Source: Micromonospora sp. WMMD812
Lineage (GTDB): Bacteria; Actinomycetota; Actinomycetes; Mycobacteriales; Micromonosporaceae
Direction of reading: 5' to 3'
Assembly (NCBI RefSeq): GCF_027497215.1
Contig: NZ_CP114904.1
Location: forward strand, 124,001 to 188,000
DNA length: 64,000 nt
Shown here: positions 51,973-60,825 of the stretch, one piece after another
Numbering within the stretch: position 1 is the first letter of the stretch
How the letters are laid out: each line of letters opens with the position of its first letter
The notes under the pieces: generated by a model
Told to the model about the DNA's origin: nothing
What the model saw: the letters and a program-made list of their open reading frames with translations, nothing else
The model's database searches: none
Made by a program: the position numbers and the translations under genes

Positions 51973-52746
51973 ATGCGGATCGCGCTGTTCGTGACGTGTC
52001 TGGCCGACACGCTGTTTCCCGAGGCGGCGAAGGCGACCGTACGGCTGCTGGAGCGGCTCGGCCACGAGGTGGTCTTCCCCGAGCAGCAGACCTGCTGCGG
52101 GCAGATGCACGTCAACACCGGCTACCCGGACGAGGCGCTGCCGCTGGTCCGCCGGCACGTGCGCACCTTCGAGCCGTACGACGTGGTGGTGGCGCCGTCG
52201 GGCTCGTGCGTCGGGTCGGTGCGTCACCAGCACGCCATGGTGGCCCGGCGGGGCGGCGACGAGCGACTGGCCAGCCGCGCCGAGGACGTCGCGCGGCACA
52301 CCTACGAGCTGTCCGAGTTCCTCGTCGACGTGCTGGGGGTGACCGACGTGGGCGCGTACTACCCGCACCGGGTGACGTACCACCCGACGTGCCACTCGCT
52401 GCGGATGCTCCGGGTGGGCGACCGGCCGCTGCGGCTGCTGCGGGAGGTCCGCGGCCTGGACCTGGTCGAGCTGCCGCAGGCCGAGCAGTGCTGCGGCTTC
52501 GGCGGCACCTTCGCGGTGAAGAACGCCGACACGTCGACGGCGATGCTGGCCGACAAGCTGCGCCATGTCCTGTCGACCGGCGCCGACGTGTGCGCGGCCG
52601 GCGACTCCTCCTGCCTCATGCACATCGGCGGCGGGCTGTCCCGGCTGCGCACCGGGGTCCGGACGGTGCACCTCGCCGAGATCCTGGCCGCGACGGAACG
52701 CAGTGAGACCGCCAGCGAGCGGCGGCGGCTGGGGGCGCGGCCGTGA
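51973..52746 (+). CDS. lutA: (Fe-S)-binding protein, L-lactate oxidation (LutA)
   Basis: 257 residues with two CCG domains: QQTCCGQMHVNTGY near 40 and the second cluster AEQCCGFGGTFAVKN near 175. Further Cys occur in YHPTCHSLR and GDSSCLMHIGG. This Cys pattern defines LutA/YkgE-type subunits that take electrons in L-lactate oxidation to pyruvate. The start is the ATG at 51973 or the in-frame GTG at 51967; spacing from GGCGGG favours the ATG. The end overlaps lutB (GTGA). Confidence 0.93.
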   Translation: MRIALFVTCLADTLFPEAAKATVRLLERLGHEVVFPEQQTCCGQMHVNTGYPDEALPLVRRHVRTFEPYDVVVAPSGSCVGSVRHQHAMVARRGGDERLASRAEDVARHTYELSEFLVDVLGVTDVGAYYPHRVTYHPTCHSLRMLRVGDRPLRLLREVRGLDLVELPQAEQCCGFGGTFAVKNADTSTAMLADKLRHVLSTGADVCAAGDSSCLMHIGGGLSRLRTGVRTVHLAEILAATERSETASERRRLGARP

Positions 52747-54185
52747 CCCGGACCTTCCTCGGCATGCCCGCTACCGCGCCGCGCGGTGTCGGGCACCTGC
52801 GCGGCGACGAGCCGTTCCCCGCCGCCGCCCGGCGTACCCTCGCCGACCCGCAGCTGCGCCGCAACCTCGGCCACGCCACCACCACGATCCGCGCCAAGTC
52901 CGGCGCGGTCATCGGCGAGCTGCCCGACTGGGAGCAGCTGCGCGCGGCCGGCGCGGCGATCAAGGCCGACGTCATGGCCCGCCTGCCGGAGCTGCTCGAA
53001 CAGCTCGAGGCGGCGGTCACCGCCGCCGGCGGCACGGTGCACTGGGCCGCCGACGCCGTGGACGCCAACCGCATCGTGACCGAGCTGGTCGCCGCCACCG
53101 GAAGCAACCGGGTCATCAAGGTCAAGTCGATGGCCACCCAGGAGATCGGCCTCAACGAGGCGCTGGAGGCCGCCGGGATCACCCCGGTCGAGACCGACCT
53201 CGCCGAGTTGATCGTGCAGCTCGGCGACGACCGGCCGAGCCACATCCTGGTGCCGGCCATCCACCGCAACCGCGCCGAGATCCGCGAGATCTTCCTGCAC
53301 GCGATGCCCGGCGTCGACCCGGCGCTGACCGACGACCCGGTGGCCCTCGCCGCCGCCGCCCGCCGCTACCTGCGCCAGACCTTCCTGACCACCCGGGTCG
53401 CCGTCTCCGGCGCCAACTTCGCCGTCGCCGAGACCGGCACCCTTGGCGTGGTGGAGTCCGAGGGCAACGGGCGGATGTGCCTCACCCTGCCCGACACGCT
53501 GATCACCGTGATGGGCGTCGAGAAGGTGCTGCCCACCTGGCGGGACCTCGAGGTGTTCCTGCAGCTGCTGCCCCGGGCGTCGACGGGGGAGCGGATGAAC
53601 CCGTACACGTCCATGTGGACCGGTGTGACGCCCGGCGACGGCCCGCAGCAGTTTCACCTGGTGCTGCTCGACAACGGGCGCAGTGCCGTCCTCGCCGACG
53701 AGGTCGGCCGGCAGGCGCTGCACTGCATCCGCTGCTCCGCCTGCCTCAACGTCTGCCCCGTCTACGAACGCACCGGCGGGCACGCGTACGGGTCGGTCTA
53801 TCCCGGGCCGATCGGCGCGGTGCTGTCGCCCCAACTCACCGGCGTCGAGGACAACGCCTCCCTGCCGTACGCCTCGTCGCTCTGCGGCGCGTGCTACGAC
53901 GCCTGCCCGGTGAAGATCAATATTCCGGAGCTGCTGGTCCACCTGCGCGCCGAGCACACCGCCGCCCGGCGCCGGCCGACCGCGGAGTCCGTCGCGATGG
54001 CCGCCGCGGCGTACACCATGGACCACCCGGCGCTGTACGCGGCGGCGCAGCGGGCGGCGCGGCTCAGCCGCCTCGCCGGCCGCCGTGGCCGGGGCCTGCC
54101 ACCCCCGCTCTCGGGCTGGACCATCGGTCGCGACCTGCCGCAACCGCCCGAGCAGACCTTCCGCGACTGGTGGGCGAACCGGTGA
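52743..54185 (+). CDS. lutB: Iron-sulfur protein with LUD domain, L-lactate oxidation (LutB)
   Basis: 480 residues. The LUD domain (about 70-300) carries VSGANFAVAETGTLGVVES. The ferredoxin-like part near 325-400 has CIRCSACLNVCPVYE and CGACYDACPVKI, two Cys sets for 4Fe-4S clusters. The C-terminal DUF3390-type stretch is also present. It works with LutA and LutC at the membrane-associated lactate oxidation complex. The gene starts with GTG and is coupled on both sides. Confidence 0.94.
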   Translation: MTRTFLGMPATAPRGVGHLRGDEPFPAAARRTLADPQLRRNLGHATTTIRAKSGAVIGELPDWEQLRAAGAAIKADVMARLPELLEQLEAAVTAAGGTVHWAADAVDANRIVTELVAATGSNRVIKVKSMATQEIGLNEALEAAGITPVETDLAELIVQLGDDRPSHILVPAIHRNRAEIREIFLHAMPGVDPALTDDPVALAAAARRYLRQTFLTTRVAVSGANFAVAETGTLGVVESEGNGRMCLTLPDTLITVMGVEKVLPTWRDLEVFLQLLPRASTGERMNPYTSMWTGVTPGDGPQQFHLVLLDNGRSAVLADEVGRQALHCIRCSACLNVCPVYERTGGHAYGSVYPGPIGAVLSPQLTGVEDNASLPYASSLCGACYDACPVKINIPELLVHLRAEHTAARRRPTAESVAMAAAAYTMDHPALYAAAQRAARLSRLAGRRGRGLPPPLSGWTIGRDLPQPPEQTFRDWWANR

Positions 54186-54793
54186 CCACGTCGCGCGACC
54201 TCGTCCTCGGCCGCCTCCGCGCGGCCCGTGGCCCGGCGCCGACCGGCGCGGCCGACCCGCCCCGGGACTATCGGCCCGCCGGCGCGGCGGTCGACCTCGA
54301 CCTGCTCGTGGAGCGCCTCGTCGACTACCGGGCCACCGTGCACCGCTGCGTGGACGCCGAGGTGGCGGAGGTGGTGGACGCGATCCTCGCCGGCCGGCGG
54401 GTCGTGGTGCCGTCGGGTCTGCCCCGCCGGTGGCTGCCCGCCAGCGTCGAGGTCGTGACCGACGACAACCTCACCGCGGAGCGGTTGGCCGCCGTCGACG
54501 GGGTGGTGACCGCGGCCGCCGTCGCCGTCGCCGAGACCGGCACCGTCGTCCTCGACGGCGCCGAGGACCAGGGCCGGCGCATCGTCTCGCTCCTGCCCGA
54601 CGTGCACGTCTGCGTGCTGCGCGCCGACCAGGTCGTCGCCGGGGTCCCGGACGCCGTCGCCCGACTCGACCCGCGCCGCCCGCTGACCTGGATCAGCGGG
54701 CCCTCCGCCACCAGCGACATCGAACTCAACCGGGTCGAGGGTGTGCACGGCCCCCGGAACCTGCATGTGGTCATCGTGCCAGCCACGACGTGA
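54182..54793 (+). CDS. lutC: LUD-domain protein, L-lactate oxidation (LutC)
   Basis: 203 residues forming a single LUD domain: VVTAAAVAVAETGTVVLDG near 110 and ISGPSATSDIELNRVEGVHG near 178-197, the typical LutC end. It completes the LutABC complex, which converts L-lactate to pyruvate. Position next to the deoxyhexose genes makes sense, because both sugar routes can give L-lactate. GTGA overlap with lutB. Confidence 0.93.
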   Translation: MTTSRDLVLGRLRAARGPAPTGAADPPRDYRPAGAAVDLDLLVERLVDYRATVHRCVDAEVAEVVDAILAGRRVVVPSGLPRRWLPASVEVVTDDNLTAERLAAVDGVVTAAAVAVAETGTVVLDGAEDQGRRIVSLLPDVHVCVLRADQVVAGVPDAVARLDPRRPLTWISGPSATSDIELNRVEGVHGPRNLHVVIVPATT

Positions 54794-54841
54794 CACTGAT
54801 CGACGCCGCGGCCACCGCGAGGGGCCCCGCTCCGCCGGTCG

Positions 54842-56434
54842 CTAGGCGGCGCGGATCAGGTCGGCGGCCCGCCAGGCCAGCGCCATCACCGGGGCGTTGA
54901 GGTAACCCGAGACCAGAACCGGCAGCACGGAGGCGTCGGCGACGCGCAGGCCGTCGACGCCGCGTACCCGCAGCTGGGGGTCGACCACGGAGTCGTCGTC
55001 CGGGCCCATCGCGCAGGTGCCGACGGCGTGGTAGCCGCAGTAGCCGTGTTCCAGCGCCGCCGCGATGATCTCGTCGTCGTCCTGGACGGCCGGACCGGGC
55101 AGCGTCTCGGCGGAGATCCGTTTGGCGATCGGCCCGGTGGCGAACAGCTCGCGCATCCGCCGGAAGGCGGCGACCGCGACGCGGCGGTCGTGCGCGGTGC
55201 CGAAGTAGTTGGCGACGATCCGGGGTGGACTCTCCGGATCGGCCGAGGTGATGGCCAGGATCCCCTCGCTGTCCGGCCGGGTGACCGTGACCAGGCCCAT
55301 CAGCCCCGACTCGCGCTCCAACTCCAGCGCCTGGCCGGGGCGTCGCGGCGCAGCCGAGAAGGGTGCCATCAGCAACTGCGCGTCCGGATGCTCGGTGTCG
55401 GGACCGGACCGGAAGTACGCCCCGACGTCGTGCACCGGCAGCGCGAGGGGCCCACGCCGGGTGAGCAGGTAGCGCAGCGCGGCCCGGCCCTGCCCGAGCG
55501 GGCTGCTGAGCGTCGGGTTGTAGCCGCCTCTGGTGGCGAGCCGGAACTGCGCCACCATCGGCCGGTGCTCTCGCATGCCGGCGCCCACCCGGGGCCGGTC
55601 GAGCAGCACCGTCACTCCAACGTCGCGCAGGGTGTCGGCGGGACCGATGCCGGAGACCTGCAACAACTGTGGTGTGGCGATCGCGCCGGCGGCGAGGACG
55701 ACCTCGGCGGCGGCGGCGTAGTCGACCGTCCGGCCGTCGCGGCGGGCGCGCACCCCGATCGCCCGGCCGCCGTCGACGAGGACGCGGAGCACGACCGTGC
55801 GTACCGTGACGGTCAGGTTGGGCCGGTAGCGCACCGGGTGCAGGAACGCGTCGGCGGCGCTGGACCGGCGGCCGTCGCGAATGGTCGCCGTGACGTAGCC
55901 GATCCGCTCGCCGTCGTCGGCGTTCAGGTCGTCGGTTCGGCGCCACCCCAGCTCGGCGCCGGCGGCGATCGTCTCCTCGCACAGGTCGTCGGTGCCGGTC
56001 GCGCTGGACAGCCGCAGCGGCCCAGCGGCGCCGCGGACCTCGGAGGCGCCGAGTGGGTTGTCCTCCAGCTGTTTGAAGATCGGCAGCATGGTGTCCCAGC
56101 CCCAGCCGGGGTTTCCGCGGCGCTCCAGGCCGTCGTAGTCGAGCCGGTCGCCGCGGGCGTAGATCATCCCGTTGATCGAGCTGGAGCCGCCGACCAAACG
56201 ACCTCGTTGCCAGGTCTCGTGCTGCCCGGGCGCCACCTCGGCGGGATAGTGCCAGGCGGTACGCGGATCGTCCATCAGCCGGCTGAAGCCCTTGGGGACG
56301 CGGACGAAGGGGCTGCGGTCCCATCCGCCGGCCTCGATCAGCAGCACCCGGGTGCCCCGATCCTCGGTCAACCGGTTGGCCAGCACGCACCCGGCCGAGC
56401 CGGCACCGACGATGATGTAGTCGAACTCCTCCAC
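54842..56434 (-). CDS. GMC-family FAD-dependent oxidoreductase (choline dehydrogenase-like)
   Basis: 530 residues. The FAD-binding start is FDYIIVGAGSAGCVLANRL. The GMC signatures are RGRLVGGSSSINGMIYARG near 78 and GAIATPQLLQVSGIGP near 250. The C-terminal catalytic His lies in YHAVGTCAMG and the last block is NAPVMALAWRAADLI. It oxidises an alcohol to an aldehyde or ketone; the substrate is unknown (choline, sugar alcohol or other). It stands alone, convergent with lutC, with the TetR gene upstream on the same strand. Confidence 0.92.
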   Translation of the reverse strand: MEEFDYIIVGAGSAGCVLANRLTEDRGTRVLLIEAGGWDRSPFVRVPKGFSRLMDDPRTAWHYPAEVAPGQHETWQRGRLVGGSSSINGMIYARGDRLDYDGLERRGNPGWGWDTMLPIFKQLEDNPLGASEVRGAAGPLRLSSATGTDDLCEETIAAGAELGWRRTDDLNADDGERIGYVTATIRDGRRSSAADAFLHPVRYRPNLTVTVRTVVLRVLVDGGRAIGVRARRDGRTVDYAAAAEVVLAAGAIATPQLLQVSGIGPADTLRDVGVTVLLDRPRVGAGMREHRPMVAQFRLATRGGYNPTLSSPLGQGRAALRYLLTRRGPLALPVHDVGAYFRSGPDTEHPDAQLLMAPFSAAPRRPGQALELERESGLMGLVTVTRPDSEGILAITSADPESPPRIVANYFGTAHDRRVAVAAFRRMRELFATGPIAKRISAETLPGPAVQDDDEIIAAALEHGYCGYHAVGTCAMGPDDDSVVDPQLRVRGVDGLRVADASVLPVLVSGYLNAPVMALAWRAADLIRAA

Positions 56435-56602
56435 CGAACACCCCCGTCCGCCGGCCCGAGCGCCACGCTCACCGTAGTTGCCTGATCACCGAACGGGAAG
56501 GGGTGGGCGGGTCGGCTTGTCGCCCTCGCCGAGGGGGAGGTGGCGCGGCAGGAACACGACCGGGTTGTTCTCGGTCCGCAGTGAACCTGCGGCCGCCGAC
56601 GC

Positions 56603-57181
56603 TCAGCCGCCGGCCTCCGCCACGGCCCGTACGGCCAGGGCCAGGTCGGCGCCGGTGGGCGCGTGCTCCGGGTCGAGCAGCCACTGCACGGTGAGCCCGC
56701 TGATCAGGGCGAGGACCAGCGAGCCGACGGCCCGCGCCGTGTCCTGCCCCTGCGGCGACCGCTCGTCCGGCCCACCCGCGACCAGCGCGCCGAACCATGG
56801 CCGGGCGGCCTCGTACGCGGCGGCGATCCGGGCGCGCAGGTCCGGCTGGTGGTCGGTCTGCGTGAACACGTCGACGCTGGCCGCCCAGAGTGCCCGGTCG
56901 TCCCTGATAGCGGCGATGACCTGGTCGCACAGGGCGCGGAGCCGGTCCGGCGGGGGGAGGCGCTCGTCGACCTCGAGGCGCCGTTGGAGGGTGTCGCCCC
57001 AGTCGTTCATCGCCTCGATCATGGCGGCGGTCAGCAGCGCCTCCTTGGAACCGAAGTGGTAGCCGATGGAGGCCAGGTTGGTGCCCGAGGCGGCCACGAT
57101 GTCCCGCGCCGTCGTGCGGGCGTAGCCGCGCTCGTAGAGGGAGCGCTTGGCGCCGGCGAGGAGCTGCTCTCGATGTCCCAC
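56603..57181 (-). CDS. TetR-family transcriptional regulator
   Basis: 192 residues. The helix-turn-helix spans about 6-50 (EQLLAGAKRSLYERG, then NLASIGYHFGSKEALL), followed by a helical ligand domain of the TetR_C type. A perfect 12-bp inverted repeat sits 29 bases before its start, in the gap shared with the divergent DUF418 gene. It most likely represses both that gene and itself. The GMC gene downstream on the same strand may also belong to its targets, but no second site is seen there. Confidence 0.93.
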   Translation of the reverse strand: MGHREQLLAGAKRSLYERGYARTTARDIVAASGTNLASIGYHFGSKEALLTAAMIEAMNDWGDTLQRRLEVDERLPPPDRLRALCDQVIAAIRDDRALWAASVDVFTQTDHQPDLRARIAAAYEAARPWFGALVAGGPDERSPQGQDTARAVGSLVLALISGLTVQWLLDPEHAPTGADLALAVRAVAEAGG

Positions 57182-57209
57182 CGCGCCACCCTAACCCGGA
57201 TCCGTTCGC

Positions 57210-57235
57210 TTGTATAAGACGCACGTCTTATACAA
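57210..57235. promoter_or_regulatory. Perfect 26-base TetR operator between divergent genes
   Basis: TTGTATAAGACG at 57210-57221 is exactly mirrored at 57224-57235 around a CA centre. It is AT-rich against the GC-rich background and centred between the TetR start (57181) and the DUF418 start (57278). Confidence 0.75.
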
Positions 57236-57277
57236 ACGTCATAGACAGATGTATAGATCCTCATTAGAGTAACCCGC

Positions 57278-58498
57278 ATGACGAGCCCGACGCACCAGCT
57301 TCCGACGCAGAGCACGGAGACCTCCGCCCGCACCACGCCCGCCCGGCTGCGCGACGTCGACGCCCTGCGCGGCTTCGCCCTGTTCGGCATCCTCGTGGTC
57401 AACATCGCCTTCTTCGCCACCGCCTACCCGTGGCACGGCATCGACGACCCGGCCTACGCGTCCACCCTCGACGGTGCGGTGCGCGCGACCGTGGTCCTGC
57501 TCTTCGAGCTGAAGTTCTACCTGCTCTTCTCCTTCCTGTTCGGCTACAGCTTCACGCTCCAGCTCGCCTCCGCCGAGCGGCGCGGCGCGGCGTTCGTGCC
57601 GCGCTTCCTGCGGCGGCTGGCCGGCCTGTTCCTGCTCGGCGCCGCGCACGCCCTGCTGTTCTTCCACGGCGACATCCTGACCACGTACGCCCTGCTCGGC
57701 GTGGTCCTGCTGCTCGCCCGCCGGATCCGCCCGCGCACCGCGTTGATCTGGGCCGGCGTCCTGATCGGCCTGGTCGCCCTGCAACTCGCCGGGGCCGCCC
57801 TCACCGGTGCGAGCCTCGCCACCGACCCGGCCGCCGCTCTCGCCGAGGGGCGGGAGTCGACCGAGGCGCTCGCCGGCAGCCCGGCCACCGTGATCGGCGA
57901 GCACCTGCGGTCCATGCCGCAGATGCTGCTCGGCCTGGCGTCGCTGCAGGCGCCGATCGCCCTGGCCGCGTTCCTCGTCGGGCTCGCCGCCGGCAAGCGC
58001 GCCGTCCTGGCCGACGGCGACCGGCACACCCGACTCTGGCGGGTGCTGTGCTGGGTCGGCTACCCGGTGGGGCTGGCCGGCGCGGTGCTCTTCGCCAGCA
58101 CCGGCGGCACCACCGGGCTGGACCCGGTGGCGCTGGCCGTCACCGTCGTGACGGCGCCGTTGCTCGCCGCCGCGTACGTGGCGACCCTGTACCGGATCTT
58201 CCCCACCCGGGCGGGCGGTCGGCTCTCCCGGGCGCTGGCCCCGGCCGGACGGATGGCCCTGTCCAACTACCTCGGCCAGTCGGTGATCTGCGCGATCGTG
58301 TTCACCGGCTGGGGCTTCGGCCTGATCGGCCACGTGTCACCCCTGGCCGCCGTCGGGATCGCCGCCGCCATCTTCGCGGCGCAGGTGGTCGCCAGCGACG
58401 CGTGGCTACGGCGGCACCACTACGGCCCGGTCGAGTGGCTGCTGCGGGCGCTCACCAACGCCGCGCTGCCGCCCTGGCGGCGCGTCGAGGGGGCCTAG
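57278..58498 (+). CDS. DUF418 multi-pass membrane protein
   Basis: 406 residues with about ten membrane segments. It opens with LRDVDALRGFALFGILVVNI, the signature start of the DUF418 (YeiB-like) family. The C-terminal DUF418 block contains LAPAGRMALSNYLGQSVIC near 320-340. The function of the family is unproven; transport or acyl transfer have been suggested from fold similarity. It is controlled by the neighbouring TetR gene through the shared operator. Confidence 0.9.
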   Translation: MTSPTHQLPTQSTETSARTTPARLRDVDALRGFALFGILVVNIAFFATAYPWHGIDDPAYASTLDGAVRATVVLLFELKFYLLFSFLFGYSFTLQLASAERRGAAFVPRFLRRLAGLFLLGAAHALLFFHGDILTTYALLGVVLLLARRIRPRTALIWAGVLIGLVALQLAGAALTGASLATDPAAALAEGRESTEALAGSPATVIGEHLRSMPQMLLGLASLQAPIALAAFLVGLAAGKRAVLADGDRHTRLWRVLCWVGYPVGLAGAVLFASTGGTTGLDPVALAVTVVTAPLLAAAYVATLYRIFPTRAGGRLSRALAPAGRMALSNYLGQSVICAIVFTGWGFGLIGHVSPLAAVGIAAAIFAAQVVASDAWLRRHHYGPVEWLLRALTNAALPPWRRVEGA

Positions 58499-58532
58499 CT
58501 AGCCGGCCGCGCGCTCTCCGCCCGCCCCCCAC

Positions 58533-58610
58533 CCCCGCGATCTTGCACTTTCCGCCCCTGATCTGCGGCATTCAAGGCATTTGCCGGGCACAAAGTGCCA
58601 GATCGCGGGG
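58533..58610. repeat. REP-like inverted repeat with long loop
   Basis: The 19 bases 58533-58551 (CCCCGCGATCTTGCACTTT) pair with 58592-58610 at 18 of 19 positions, with a 40-base loop. It lies between two genes on the same strand. The arms are longer and less GC-only than the other hairpins of the window, which suits a dispersed palindromic element. It may also end the DUF418 transcript. No second copy is in this window. Confidence 0.6.
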
Positions 58611-58740
58611 TGCGCCGGGGTGGGGTGCCGCCCGCGACCGTCCTGACCGGACCACCGGGGTTGGCTCGTCGTGATGGGAGGTGCCGTCACTTTTGGCAAT
58701 CCGGCTGCGGCGGGCTCGCCAGCCGGCATTATGTCCCGTT

Positions 58741-59904
58741 ATGAGGAGGATGCCCGCCACTGCGGTGCTGGTGATCGCCGCGCTGGTGGCGGGCTGCCAG
58801 ACACCTGAGCCGGAGTCGGTCCGCTCGCCGTCCACGCCGTCCGCCTCGGCGGCCACCAGCGCGGGCCCGCCGACCACCCTGACCGTGGTCGCGGCCGGCG
58901 ATCTGCTCGTCCACCCGGCGCTCAGCGAGCAGGCCGCCGCCGACGCTCGCCGGGCGGGACGCGCCGGGCACGACTTCACCCAGGTGCTGGCCGGGGTCCG
59001 CCCCCGGGTGAGCGCCGCGGACCTGGCCATCTGTCACATGGAGACGCCGCTGGCCGAACCGGACGGACCGTTCACCGGCTGGCCGAACTTCAGCGTGCCG
59101 CCGGAACTGGCCGACGCCGCCGCCTGGGCCGGCTTCGACGCCTGCTCCACCGCGTCCAACCACTCGCTGGACACCGGCGTCGAGGGCATCGCCCGTACGC
59201 TCGACAACCTGGACCGGGTCGGGTTGCGGCACACCGGAATGGCCCGCACCGCCGCGGAGGCCCGCCGCCCGAGCGTGTTGGACGTCAAGGGCGTCAAGGT
59301 CGGGCACCTGTCGTACACGCTGAGCTTCAACGGCATCCCGCTGCCGGCGGGGCGGCCGTGGGCGGCCAACCTGATCGACGCGGACGCCATTCTCGCCGAG
59401 GCCCGCCGGGCCCGGGAAGCCGGCGCGGAGATCGTCATCCTGTCGATGCACTGGGGCACGGAGTACCAACACGAACCGAACGCCGATCAGGTCGACCTCG
59501 CCGAGCAACTGCTCGCCTCGCCGGACATCGACCTGATCGTCGGCCACCACGTGCACGTGGTGCAGCCGTTCGAGAAGGTGGCCGGCAAGTGGGTCGCCTA
59601 CGGCATGGGCAACCTGACCACCCGGTTCGCCGACGGGTCGCCGGAGAAGACCCAGGACGCGGTCGTCCCGGAGTTCACCTTCACCCGTTCCGCCGCCGAC
59701 CGGTGGCAGGTCACCGACGTGACCGTGCTGCCCACCTGGATGGAGTACCGCCCGCTCGCCCGGGTGGTCGACCTGACCGCCGCGTCGGTCGACCCGGCGG
59801 TGCCCACCTGGCGGCGCGCGCAGTACGCCGCGATCGTCCGGCGGATCGCCGGGTTCATCGACGAGCGGGGCGCCTTCGCCGCCGGGCTGCGCATGCCGCA
59901 CTGA
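58741..59904 (+). CDS. CapA-family lipoprotein (poly-gamma-glutamate synthesis/metallophosphatase-like)
   Basis: 387 residues. The signal peptide ends in a lipobox with Cys19 (LVAGC), followed by a Ser/Pro-rich linker to about 45. The CapA domain (PGA_cap) shows VVAAGDLLVHP near 50, CHMETPLAEP near 100, ACSTASNHSLDTG near 135, SMHWGTEYQHEPN near 240 and GHHVHVVQP near 265. These are the Asp, Asn and His residues of the calcineurin-like metal centre. It probably acts on a cell-surface polymer. Of two in-frame ATGs (58741 and 58750) the first is used, since the AGGAGG box lies directly against the second. Confidence 0.87.
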   Translation: MRRMPATAVLVIAALVAGCQTPEPESVRSPSTPSASAATSAGPPTTLTVVAAGDLLVHPALSEQAAADARRAGRAGHDFTQVLAGVRPRVSAADLAICHMETPLAEPDGPFTGWPNFSVPPELADAAAWAGFDACSTASNHSLDTGVEGIARTLDNLDRVGLRHTGMARTAAEARRPSVLDVKGVKVGHLSYTLSFNGIPLPAGRPWAANLIDADAILAEARRAREAGAEIVILSMHWGTEYQHEPNADQVDLAEQLLASPDIDLIVGHHVHVVQPFEKVAGKWVAYGMGNLTTRFADGSPEKTQDAVVPEFTFTRSAADRWQVTDVTVLPTWMEYRPLARVVDLTAASVDPAVPTWRRAQYAAIVRRIAGFIDERGAFAAGLRMPH

Positions 59905-59929
59905 CCGGGCGCACCGGCTGATCGGTCAG
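59901..59929. terminator. Compact terminator containing both stop codons of convergent genes
   Basis: CTGACCG at 59901-59907 pairs with 59923-59929. The arms include the stop codon of the CapA gene (59902-59904) and that of the converging GntR gene (59926-59928). With only 7 bp it is a modest hairpin. Confidence 0.35.
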
Positions 59930-60699
59930 GGACGTTCGGGTTCGCCGGACCGCTCCCACAACGACTTCATCTCGTCGAACGCCTGCTCCATGATCTGCAC
60001 CATGGCGGCCCGGGCGCGGTCGCCGTCGCGGCGCTGGATTGCCTGGGCCACGTCGGCGTGCAGTTGAAGGGCCTGCTCGTGCGGGTGGTGCGGCATCAGG
60101 TGGTAGTGGTGACGACCGGTCAGCACCTCCGCCACCAACTCCTGGAGCTTCACGAACATCTCGTTGCCGGAGGCGAGCAGCACCCGCCGGTGGAACTCGA
60201 TGTCGAGGCGGAGGAAGCGCTCCTCGTCGCCGGCCTTCCCGGCGGCCCACATCTTCGCGGCCAGGCCGACGAGGTCGCTCGCCTCGTCGTGGTCGACCCG
60301 GCCGGCGGCCAGCCACGCCGCGTGCGGCTCGACGGCGGTCCGTAGCTCGGTGATGGACCGTAGCTGAGCCATCCGCCCGGCCGAGGCGAGCCGCCAGCGG
60401 ATCACCTGTGGGTCGAACACGTTCCAGTCGTTCGCCGATCGGATCAGCACGCCGACCCGGCGTCGGGTCTCGATGAGCCCCATCGCGGCGAGGACCCGCA
60501 GGACCTCGCGGACGACCGAGCGGGACACCGCGTAGCGCTCGACCAGGTCGTCGATGTTGAGCACCGAGCCCGCGGCCACGTCGCCGCCGCAGATGGCGGT
60601 GCCGAGGTGCTCGAGGACGCGTGCGTGCAGCCCGGCCTCGACCACGGTCGCCTGGGCGGGAACGACCACTGAGGAGGACCGGTCCACGGCACGGATCAT
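59926..60699 (-). CDS. GntR-family (FadR subfamily) regulator, sugar-acid type
   Basis: 257 residues. The winged helix has IDDLVERYAVSRSVVREVLRVL near 49-70. The linker FDPQVIRWRL near 95-104 is characteristic of DgoR-like regulators of aldonate catabolism. The FCD domain carries the metal-binding pattern in LDIEFHRRVLLAS and ELRTAVEPHAAWLAA. It is divergent from the importer genes at 60826 onward, which lead into an enolase-superfamily gene, so it probably controls uptake and breakdown of a sugar acid or related sugar. Confidence 0.92.
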   Translation of the reverse strand: MIRAVDRSSSVVVPAQATVVEAGLHARVLEHLGTAICGGDVAAGSVLNIDDLVERYAVSRSVVREVLRVLAAMGLIETRRRVGVLIRSANDWNVFDPQVIRWRLASAGRMAQLRSITELRTAVEPHAAWLAAGRVDHDEASDLVGLAAKMWAAGKAGDEERFLRLDIEFHRRVLLASGNEMFVKLQELVAEVLTGRHHYHLMPHHPHEQALQLHADVAQAIQRRDGDRARAAMVQIMEQAFDEMKSLWERSGEPERP

Positions 60700-60718
60700 A
60701 TCAGTTAGCCATCAGCTC

Positions 60719-60768
60719 TTGAATAAATCAGATCTATGGCCCTAACATCCCGACGTTAAGCGGATGTT
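60719..60768 (+). promoter_or_regulatory. Promoter and inverted repeat of the third sugar-importer operon
   Basis: TTGAAT (60719-60724), 18 bases, TAACAT (60743-60748). An inverted repeat AACATCC (60744-60750) with GGATGTT (60762-60768) starts inside the -10 and extends over the predicted start point, a suitable repressor position. The divergent GntR gene starts at 60699. Confidence 0.45.
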
Positions 60769-60825
60769 TCGACCAGGTGGTGCTCTTCCCCCGGGGCGGC
60801 GACCACGACAGAAGGAGTGGATGAC

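Noticed and set aside
60744..60768. Another copy of the fucose GntR operator
   Set aside because: AACATCC and GGATGTT resemble the half-sites, but they are separated by 11 bases instead of forming one 11-base palindrome, and a different GntR gene is adjacent.
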